From Cavenderia fasciculata (taxonomy: Eukaryota > Evosea > Eumycetozoa > Acytosteliales > Cavenderiaceae): a DNA stretch of 64,000 nucleotides. The notes below the pieces were generated by a model. It was not told the DNA's origin and did not search any database. It worked only from the letters and a program-made list of their open reading frames with translations. The stretch covers positions 1,796,054-1,860,053 of the forward strand of contig NW_004457695.1 of the NCBI RefSeq assembly GCF_000203815.1. Reading direction: 5' to 3'. Shown piece after piece: positions 54,789-64,000 of this stretch (the first letter of the stretch is position 1; each line of letters starts with the position of its first letter). A program made the translations under genes and the position numbers.

Positions 54789-55921
54789 TCATCTTTATTT
54801 GATTTTGAGGATAATATAATATTTGATCAAAATAATGAAATGATTGAATTGTTAAAGAGAAAATCACCAAATCAATTATTAGAGAAATTGGAAAGAGCTT
54901 TGGGATTGGGAGCTATTGATTTCTCAAGATATGCAGATATATTTGGTGGAGAGACTGATATTGTATTTCCTCAAATCAATCCAATTCTACTTCAACAAGA
55001 AGAGATTTTAAAGGTTAAAAACGCACCAAAACACCTTCACCTACACATCCATAGTCAAAACCATTCACCATTGGTAGAAAAGGAACATGCATCTTCTTTG
55101 GCCAACCCATACTATCCATTATTCCCACTATTTGAAACCATGTGTCAATTGTATTATACCGAGGCACCTCACAAGTTGGTTCCATTTATTCGTATCGTTC
55201 ATTATTCGTCTGTCGAAAAAATGATGACAGCTGCCCAGGAAATGGCCAACCTAGTCACCATTCCTGCATCCTCTATTCAAACCACCAAGATCCCTCAAAA
55301 CGATCACTTTACTAGAGCTCTCCTCACTCTTCCAACCAACTATCCATCAACCAATGAACATACAAGAATTGAAGCTCGTTTCGATATACTATGTGCTATT
55401 GGACATACCGCAAATGCTCTTCGTCTCTTATTATTAACAGATTGTTGGGAAAAAGCTTTAGAAATGGTTAAAAATACTGCTTATTCTGATAAAGATCATT
55501 ATATTTTATTTGAAGTAAAAAGAAAAAAAAAAAAAAAGAAACAAAGAAAATATATATATTAATACTTTTTGATTTATTTAATTTTTAGATTTTAATTAGT
55601 TATTGTATTGAAAAAAAGGATAGTAAAAAATTAAAACAATGTTGGGAAGTAATGCCAAAGAATTATTCAGTATTTAATTTATTTTCAATTTTAAAATCAA
55701 ATATATTTAATAATAATAATTATAATGAAGAAAAACAAAACAAAAATAATAACATCAACAACAATGGTCAACCAGTTTCTCCATCCTCTTCATCATCCTC
55801 TTCTTCCTCCTCTATGTCATTATTACAAATAGTATCAAATAATCCAAATCAAGATTTAACCATTGATATGTTTAAAGGTCAATTATTAAAAATGTTTTTA
55901 TCAAAAAATCAACATCAATAA
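52464..55921 (+). CDS. HPS6-like protein (candidate BLOC-2 subunit)
   Basis: Exons 52464-55514 and 55589-55921 join in phase 0 to 1127 residues. The N-terminal half is beta-rich and propeller-like (FVFEQDGSLHVFEWN, GVSILWTINNTLYLRSL, GVVWGAGVWQRGSGIWELRS). The C-terminal half is an alpha-solenoid (PSLIIALLSSLQSEVSSSFV, LFETMCQLYYTEAPHKLVPF, ALRLLLLTDCWEKALEMV, ISYCIEKKDSKKLKQCW). From memory this order and several segments parallel vertebrate HPS6 (for example its FELLCQ...PPFVELAQ and GQWDRALD regions); HPS6 works in BLOC-2 for lysosome-related organelle traffic. Long Asn runs (~54725-54787, AAT repeats) and Ser runs enlarge it relative to the ~775-residue human protein. The first ATG of the open frame is used; the real start could be one of the nearby Mets. 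Identity rests on similarity by eye. Confidence 0.6.
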
Positions 55922-56017
55922 ATAAAAAAGAAATGAAAAGAAACCTCAAAAGAGTTGGTACAATTTTGGAAATATTTTATTACACAATTTAAAAATATAC
56001 AATCAATCTAATCTCTA

Positions 56018-58872
56018 TCAAGACCATTGAATTGATTTTTTTGGATTATTATTCCAAATTTGATTATCCATTTGAGTTCTCATTTTTCTCATTTCCTCTG
56101 CAAGATATCTATTTAATTCTTCTGCTTGTTGTAATTTTGATTTGAGGTCTTGATTGTCGCGTAATGAATTTTGATAGTTTACTTCTGCTTGAAGAAGGCC
56201 TGATTCACGATCGGTTACATCTTGTAAATGTCTTACGAGTTGGATCTTTTCTTCTTCATATCTCTTTACCGTGTGATGCATGTCATGTTTCATGACCGCC
56301 AAATCCTCTTCGAGATTGTTGATTCTTTCTTTGAGTTTATATTTTTTGACGACCCAGTTTGGATCCTTCATCTTTTCCTTGGGCGTTTGATCTGGATTAA
56401 ATTCAGATGGTATGTTTGGTTTTTGTTCCCTTTCAAATTGTTGTTGGAAAACATAGAGTTGTTTGCTACTAATACCAATACGACCGGCAGTGTCCATCAA
56501 TGTGATTGGGTCAATCTTTTCCTTGGCATTGGTTCTAAAGTATTCCATCACTTGTGAATTGTCTGCGCAGGCCAATAAATCGTCTTGGATGATTTGGAAA
56601 ATGGCCAATCCCACTGAAAAGAATGCCTCCACTCCTTGAAGTAGGATAATATCTATGATTCTCTCTACACACTCTTCTGACAAATGATATGAAAATGCTG
56701 TCAAAAACCATGGTGATGCAAAGATTGTATAATCCAAATCAATCTTTTCCAAATGTTGATGTAATTTTGGAAATAATTCTTGTACTAATTTACTTATTTG
56801 ATAAACTCTTAATTTTAATCCTCTCATTCCTAAATAAAATAGAAAAAGAATTAATATTAATATTTCTTTTTTGTTTTTTTTTTTCTTTTCTATTATTTAC
56901 CAATAGTATAAAAATCTCTCATAACACCTTCAAGTAATCTTAATAGGATATGAAAAGTTTCTTCTTCTTGAACTTTTTGAACCATAATACTACCAACAAA
57001 AGAAATACCTTGACAATAACCCAACTCTGGATCGTAAAGTGAGATGGCACGTAAGACATTGGCAAGAGCAATGGAATAATTGTCACGTAATTCACCAGAT
57101 ACTTCACAGAAACTTCTTTGAATATCTACATCAATTTGTTCTTCATGTTCGGAATGATGTTTCAATATACTATGATAAAAACATTTATGATGATTACTAC
57201 CTCCACTTGCATTTAATATATTTGTTGTCGTTGTTGTTGGTGATGATGATGATGGTGATGATGGTGATGTTATATTATTTTGTTGATTTTGTTGATTTTG
57301 ATTTTGATGATTATTTTGAGATTTTAATCCAGGCGTATTGGTAGGAGTAACAGTTGATGGTGTACTAAGAGGTGTAAGGATTTGAGCTTTATCAACAAGA
57401 TTATGTTTTGTGGTTAAATCTATACAAGCTGGGATGGTAGTCAATTGAGGGATCATATTGGATAGATGAAACCAAATGGTTGGTCTGAAACGATCGGGAA
57501 TACCTTGGTATACATATTTGGTGAGGAGTGGTCTGAAATGAGGTTCGCTCCACTCACTCCAGTTGGATACGATCATTAGCCAAGTGGCATCGGTTGCGAC
57601 CGATTGTGAACTATAGGCTAGATGAGGGGGTAGAAAAGTAGGGGAATAGATGTTATTATTAGCTGGCATGATCAAAGATTGGTGTTTGGGTGTCGACGAG
57701 ACGGAAATGCCAATGATCCCGCTGCCGCCAAGATCGATTTGAGAGCTCGACTTTCTGGGGTATTGACCAGAATTGTTTAATGATGACACTCCTCTATTTC
57801 GATTGTGTAGAATAGAGGTTTTGAGAGGTGATGTTACAGGGATGGGTGATATGGGTGCATAATGAGAAAGAGAAACTGGTGGTAACAGAGATGGATGATA
57901 TTGTTGTTGTTGTTGTTGTTGACCACTAGTTTTAATTGAATCAAATGATTTTGACATTTGTTGAGGTTGTTGATTCGATGATGGTAATGGTGTTTGTGGT
58001 AATGATTTACTAATATTTAAATTCTTTGGTTCTTTTTTTCTTGAAAAAAGTCCAGAGAATATCCCCTTTTTTTTAGTCGATATGATTTCTTCAACATTAC
58101 TATTATTATTACTATTATTTTGATTATTTTGATTGATTTGATTGATTTGATTATGTTCATCTTCGTCATGATGACTTGGTGGAGGGGAAGAAATTGGTAA
58201 AAGATCAGGTTCGCAAGGTAGAGGTTTATATTGATTTCTAAACTCTTCTGGAGAGGTAAGGGGAGATGGTTGTGCACTTGGATTATTGCTAATCGATTGT
58301 TGATGATCTGAAAGTGAAGCAGTTATCGAGGACATTGAATCCATACTTTCAAAATACTTTTGATTATTACTTGGAGAGGATGAAGAAGGTGACATTGACC
58401 CAGTTGAAGAATCTCCTGGTGACAATGATATTAATGGTGATTGATCCTTACTACTACTACCAACACTAACATTACTATTACTATTATTCTCTTTAATGAT
58501 TTCTTTTTCCTTGTTGTTTGCGATAACCAAATCTCTATTATTTTCTTTATCCCTGTCTTTGTTATTTTTACTCTTTTTTCTTGGTGATATTAAAGATAGA
58601 GGAGAATACCTTGAAGGAGACGACCCCTCCTTATTTTTTCGAGGAGAATTGGCACCACTTCCACCACCGCTGCTGCCATTGTCAACATTGAGCATTGCGA
58701 TCGATGGAACTTTCTTGACCCTGACATCACAATCGAAACTGGGCGTCATATGACCAGTCACAATCAAAGTGGTTGGCGTAGAAGCAGAGGAAGATGGAGA
58801 TGGTTGAGAGGATGATGGCGGTTTGATTGAAACCGACGATGATGGGAAAAACATTTCAATTTCATTTGACAT
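56018..58872 (-). CDS. TBC-domain Rab GTPase-activating protein with C-terminal coiled coil
   Basis: Exons 58872-56901 and 56829-56018 give 927 residues. Residues 1-420 are low complexity (Ser/Pro/Asn/Gln). The TBC domain runs from ~445 to ~800: YQGIPDRFRPTIWFHLS, then VDIQRSFCEV with the arginine finger, LRAISLYDPELGYCQGISF with the glutamine finger (YCQG), and FFSVGLAIFQI. Both catalytic fingers are present, so it should be an active RabGAP. A Thr/Asn/Gln/Ser-rich insert of ~65 residues splits the domain between its first motif and the arginine finger. Residues ~820-920 form a coiled coil (INNLEEDLAVMKHDMHH, LQQAEELNRYLAEEMRKMR). It converges with the HPS6-like gene 97 bp away. Confidence 0.85.
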
Positions 58873-61163
58873 GGAAATAAATAAATAAATTAATTAATTA
58901 TCTCTCTAACGTAGATAATTAATTGAGGAGAGACGAAAAAAGAAGAAAACTCGTGATGACGATAGAGAGATAGGTTGGAAAATTAAATTGAATTAAATTA
59001 AATCTAAATATACTAAAGTAAGTAGTCGGTACAAAAGAGAGATAGAGATGTTAATAACAATGTTAAGGGATAAGGACTTCAGGATGTGGTAAAAGGAGGA
59101 GATGGAATATTTCAAGAAGAAGATAATAAAATCATCGCGCCATTATAACAAGACAATATACAAAAAAAAAAATAGAAAGAGAGAGAGTATGGGCCATATT
59201 TAAATTTGGGGTTATTTGTGGAATTATTTGGTAATATATATATATGTACCAATTGTTGGGTAGGTATCCTTCCATTGTTTGCGCATGCGGTAAAATATTA
59301 TACTTACACCAAGACTGACTGACTGAATGACTGACTGACTATAGCTAGCTCTACCAATGAGACAGCTTAAACTTTAATTAACCTGCGGGAGGAGGAGGGG
59401 CTAATGTGTTATTGTTGTTGTTTACTTTTTGTTGTTGTATCTATTTTAATGATACATTGGGACCAATATACATTACAATAGCAGCGTCGACGGTAGTATC
59501 AACAAACAAATAAATAATTAAAATATATTTATAAATATTAAATTTATAAATATATATTATTGAATGTTGTAAACCAATCTACTTCTATAACAAACCCATA
59601 GTAGCGTAAGAATACACACTCTCTTCTCTCTATCTCACACACATATATGCAATACCAACAACAAAAACAACAACAGTATCAGCATCAGCATCAAAAGTTG
59701 AATTAAACACGCTCTTTCACCATCTCTCTTTCTTTCACTCTTTGTTGTTCTGTCTGTTTGTCATCATCTACTTTGCTAATGAGAGACTGGCTGGCTATAA
59801 TAGCTAGCTATAATTATTTTTGTCGCGACAAACAACAAACATAAACACACACACGCTCACAGATTATTCTGTATCATTGTGTGCGTGTGCTAGTGGTGGA
59901 GAGAGTGAGAGATGTTGATTAGACACTGTGTTTCAACATTTTGATTTGATATTATCCAATTTATTCCAAAGAAACGATGCGATGATAATATATATATTAT
60001 TATTATTATTATTATTGTTTGAAATAATAATAATTGGTTTGAATTGTTTGAATGGGATTTGCTGACAAAGCAAAAGTAATACTAACCTCACATCTTTTAA
60101 TTGGACCTGTTGACCTATTACCACTACCGCTGCTATGACTACTATTACTACTTGGTGATGTAGAAGATGACATTATTATTATTATTTATTACTATATCTA
60201 TATCTATATGATGATTTGATTATTCAGATAAGATAACTCTATCTATGTATTATCTATCTATGTATATGTATAATTAATTGAAATAAATGATGATGATTTA
60301 CATCTAGCTAGCTGTCTAGTTGATCAATAATTAATAATAATGATAAAAGGAGAGGTTAATACAAAAGATGAAGGATTATTCCTCTGAAAACGTCGACTAG
60401 GAAGAATTTAAATTATATATTGCAAGTCGACTTTGATATTAAAATTAATTTAATTTTAATTTATTTTTTATTTTTTAAAAATCATTAATACTCTACTCTG
60501 CTCACTCTACTCTAGCCTGCTGGAGAGGAATAGATAAAGATAATAATAATAATAATAATAATGATTTGACTCAATAAATGGTGTAATTTAAACTTTAAAC
60601 TTGAACTAACTTGAGGTCAAATAAAGAGAAAGAGAGATAAGAGAGGATGAGAACAGTGAAGATTATAATGATAGAAATAAAGAAACAAATGTTTTGTAAC
60701 AAGTTATAAAAGAGATATATAGACTCCAACTATTACTAAACTTGCTTGTTATCAGAGACACTCGACCGAGTCCACACTTTAAAAAAAATATGCAAAAATT
60801 TTTTTTTTTTTTGGTTTGTGATCAGCAGGCAATGATGAAAGAAAAAAACGACTACTTATTACATTCATCTGATCTTTAACCCTTACCCATCCAACAACTA
60901 CTTAGAATCAGTCAAGTCCCAATTACATTGACTATTTGTATTGTAGAGACATAGATATATCGAGAGAGAGAGGTAGAGAGGAAAAGAAGAATAATAGAGA
61001 AAGAAAAGAAGAAGAATAAGAACGACTATTTCCTTTTTTTTTTTTTTGTTATGCATCATATTTACACAGCAATACAACGATCACAATCAAAGATTAACTC
61101 AACTCTAATATCATAATATTATATAATATCATATAGAAAGACCTATTATTTTGAAGAAAAGAG
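58873..61163. other. 2.3-kb gene-poor region with microsatellites and motif repeats
   Basis: Upstream DNA shared by two divergent genes. It contains (CTGA)n runs at ~59322-59340, TAGCTAGCT at 59342, 59801 and 60305, TATATATATATG at ~59237, a TAT/ATT microsatellite at ~59992-60016, an AAT repeat at ~60541-60562, A and T runs at ~60780-60812, and AGAGAGAG tracts near 60960. A possible orphan first exon (60087-60173, minus) is listed separately. No RNA gene was recognised. Confidence 0.55.
60087..60173 (-). other. Possible orphan first coding exon
   Basis: ATG at 60173 opens 29 codons rich in Ser, Asn and Gly (MSSSTSPSSNSSHSSGSGNR, then STGPIKRCE), followed by GTTAGT, an acceptable donor. No partner exon was identified; the next minus-strand gene starts with its own ATG at 58872, and the short leader before it contains stops. 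It may be an upstream exon, a small gene, or chance. Confidence 0.25.
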
Positions 61164-64000
61164 ATGTATAGAGCTTGCAATTCTATTATAAAGCCAACTA
61201 TTCGTAGTTTGGCATCATCATCTACACAACTTGGATCGGCAGCTTCAACATCGGTTGGTAGAAGCTACTCTAAAAAGAAGAATCAAGAGGTTGAAGATGA
61301 CGACGATGAAGATGATCACAGTATCTCTGAAAAACAAGATCGTCGTCGTAAACAACCTCAGGTCCAACAAGAACAAGATGACGATGAATCATTGGATTTA
61401 AGTGAAGAAGAGTTTGATGAAGAAGACGAAGAGGATATGGAAGACGATGAAGAAGACGTAGAATACGATAGATCACTCAGCTACTTTGAAGATTTCGAAG
61501 GTATGGACAAGGATGTCATGATTGACAAGGACTACAAACCAAAGATCGAGATAGTGGAACGTGCCGTCGAAGAAGATATCGACAAGGAAATTGCCAACAT
61601 TGATATGCGTGAACTCAAGCTTATGCGTTGGGACAATAGCGAAGAAGATCTCGAACTCGCTCGCAAGGAATACTTTTCAATGAAGAATGCTTTCGTTCTC
61701 GATGAAACCACCGAGCAAGTAATGAAACGTATCAAACAAAAGCAACAAGAAGAACTCCCGGGTTCCAAATTCCAATCGGTTCGTGTCAACTATCAATTAG
61801 TCTCTGATACCAAAACTACTCAAGTTGCTAAATTATTGGATGGTTTTAAAAAAAAGTAAGAACAAAGACAAACAAACAAATCAAATATTGCAATATATTA
61901 ATATTAACTATTCTTATTCTATCCTATAGATTCGAAAAACCATTAGTTGAATTATACAAAAAGACAACTGAACAAGAGAATATCAAGATTCGTGAAAAGA
62001 AACGTTTGATCAAGACACAGTTAAAGAAAAAGGTGAATACTAGATTGAGCAGTTTGGAACAACAGTATCGTGATTTGGTCTATGTCAAGAATGCATTGAG
62101 TCATCATCGTCTCGACAAGCAACGTTTGGACGACACACACATTGATGAAGCTTGGGACCGTTTGCTCGAGCGTTCGCATATCCTCGATCCATTCAATTTG
62201 ATGCGTGAAGTCATGTCGGACGAGTACAACGATCTCGGAGAGGACTTGGAGTTTACCGAAGCCTACGTCACTCAACTTGCCATGGTGCCATTTGACTTTG
62301 CCAATCCACGTTCCTACAATTCGATTGCCAAGTTTTACGATACTATCATTGACTCGGTCGACGAGCAGTCATTGGCCACCCCACTCCAAGACATGTCGTC
62401 GAGCCAAGAAAAGATGCTTGCCGAAATTGAGAGTTTGCGTAATCTCGGATTCCAATTGTCAGGTGAAGAATTGGAACAATTCATGCAAGACAATCAAGCT
62501 CGTTATGACGGTCTCGTCAAAGATGCCAAGCAATCATCCGATCAAAAGACTGCTGCTGCCGCTGAAGGAACTACCGACGCATCGTCACTCAAGGAAAAGA
62601 TTAGATTAGCCAAGATTGATAGTCAGTTAAAGGAGGAACTCGAACGTACCATTGACAATATCGAGTACAAGATTGAAGTTAGCAAGGATTACACCATTGT
62701 TCCAACCATTAATGACGCCAAGTCGCCCGGCGAGATGTTGGCCAAGTCCAAGTCAGCCTTGGAAAACATCAAGTTTAATCAAGAAGAGTATCTCAAGATT
62801 GCACACAGCAAGGGTGACGAAGAGATTGTCAAGGAGGAAAAGACCGAGGGTGCCGATGGCTCTGCCAACGTCCATCAGATCCGTCACGAGATCAACGTTC
62901 TCTTGGCCAAGCGTGGTCAATTGCTCGAATACGGCAAGCCAATCGGAAACATTGACGAGCGTGTCCAAACTCTCAAGTCTCAAATCCACGAGATTGAACA
63001 AGCTGCCAGCTCCAAGAAATACCTAGATCTCTATGAAGATGACCCCAACGAATTGTCAGAAGATGCTATCAATCAATTAGACAATTTTGATGACGACGAA
63101 CAAGTCACTACTACCTCGACCACAACCACCGTCCAAGTTGAAGGTGAAGGTAATGCTGAAGCTCCAGCTACTGAGGGATCAGTTGATGGAGAACCTGCTA
63201 CCGCTACCACAAAGATCAATGTTGAAGAATTGATTGAAAAATTAAACAAAGATGACCGTAAACCAGATGACAAGATCTTGGGTTACAACGTACTCGTTGA
63301 CAACCATCCAGATTTTAGACAATTGGCCGACGAGTTGATCGACACTATCGAGAATGATGTCGACAAGGTTGCTCAAAAGTACGCCAACGCACCAATCGAC
63401 GAAAAGACCGCCTCTGACGTAATCGAAGAGCTCTATGGTATGCACAAGGAGAACAATATTTTCAACCCACGTGTCATCAAGCACGACCAAGAGATTTTCC
63501 GTGACGCCTATGGTGATGTCAAGATCCCAGCTGCCATTGACTTCCAATACGACACTACTCACCGTGACTTGGTCGATCGTGACATTTTGTTCAACATGCC
63601 ACCCAAGGACACCGATCTCGTCCGTATCCTCTCGTTGCAATTATCCGATTTCGGTCTACTCAACAAGGAAAAGGTTTTGCAAGAGGCACCAGACAACGTT
63701 CCATTCCCAAGAGCCACCGTCGAAGCCAACCCACACCAATTCCCAGATATCATGGAACACATTGAGGAATACGAACAAATCAAGGATGAAGTTGAAGCCA
63801 ACGCTACCTCTGGTGTACCACCACAACTTACTAAAGATAGTAGTAGTAGAATTGGAGGAGAAGGAGAAGGAGCAACAGAAAATAGTACTACTTCTTCTAC
63901 ATCTGAACCATTCAATAGTGATGACATTTATGACAGTCGTCGTTTATATACCAATCTTTTACCAATCTTCCAAGAAAATGGTGTGTTGGCCGTACCATGG
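61164..64000 (+). CDS. Large acidic mitochondrial protein, 5' part (runs off window)
   Basis: Exon 1 is 61164-61855 and exon 2 starts at 61930 (frame kept through a split Lys codon) and is still open at 64000, giving 921 codons so far. The N-terminus (MYRACNSIIKPTIRSLASSS, then TSVGRSYSKKK) lacks acids and is rich in Arg, Ser and Ala, a typical mitochondrial targeting presequence. A long Asp/Glu run follows (residues ~45-115). The rest is highly charged and helical (KLMRWDNSEEDLELARKEYF, DPFNLMREVMSDEYNDLGED, FNPRVIKHDQEIFRDAYGDV), with a Thr/Glu/Ala-rich linker near residue 655. No enzyme motif or known domain was recognised; a mitochondrial ribosome-associated or structural role is only a guess. 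Exon 2 shows C-ending codon bias, suggesting strong expression. Confidence 0.75.

Noticed and set aside
1-64000. tRNA genes, rRNA genes and CRISPR arrays
   Set aside because: I scanned for tRNA T-loop-like GGTTCGA segments with matching stems and for regularly spaced repeats and found none convincing.

Overview
The window is nuclear DNA of a dictyostelid social amoeba. It has very AT-rich intergenic DNA and short AT-rich introns with GTAAGT/GTATGT donors and TTTAG acceptors. It also has poly-Asn and poly-Gln runs built from AAT and CAA repeats, long A and T runs, and genes packed 40-300 bp apart. Several proteins point the same way (a DGAP1/GAPA-type IQGAP-related protein, a divergent actin-related protein, an ankyrin-like amoebal family protein). 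I favour a group 1/2 dictyostelid such as Cavenderia or a relative, but the species is inference. Splice models below were built by hand from reading-frame continuity and GT/AG signals.

Layout. 1-863: last exons of an IFRD-family gene. 1150-4500: a six-exon gene resembling HAM1-like (DUF4449) proteins. 4583-16067: first block of a lineage-specific F-box-like/leucine-rich-repeat family (three intact genes, two pseudogenes) with a short-chain dehydrogenase (SDR) inserted. 16169-24728: divergent importin-alpha-like gene, ankyrin-like gene, FUSC-type transporter, and Tim17. 24854-27758: two tandem phosphoglycerate kinase genes. 28026-35649: second family block on the minus strand (two intact genes, four degraded copies). 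35739-36904: actin-related gene with a frame break. 38042-38915: RBX1, with a GC-AG intron and a duplicated 3' end. 39807-45837: third block, three intact family genes in tandem. 45756-47752: Cys-rich fragment, solitary HTH ORF, and a second SDR inverted relative to the first. 48211-48266: a relic of the family. 49200-64000: IQGAP-related gene, HPS6-like gene, TBC-domain RabGAP, a long gene-poor stretch, and a large acidic mitochondrial protein that runs off the end.

The dominant feature is the F-box-like/LRR family. It has eight full-length genes of about 630-665 residues, six pseudogenes and one relic, on both strands and in every state of decay. Each intact copy starts with an F-box-like helix block, carries repeated leucine-rich units, and ends in a conserved C-terminal block. 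The likely role is substrate recognition for a cullin-RING ligase, which is inference; RBX1, a cullin-RING core subunit, lies between two of the blocks, possibly by chance. The other genes are mostly housekeeping: glycolysis, mitochondrial import, nuclear import, membrane traffic, cytoskeleton and Ras signalling. No tRNA, rRNA, CRISPR array or complete transposon was recognised.
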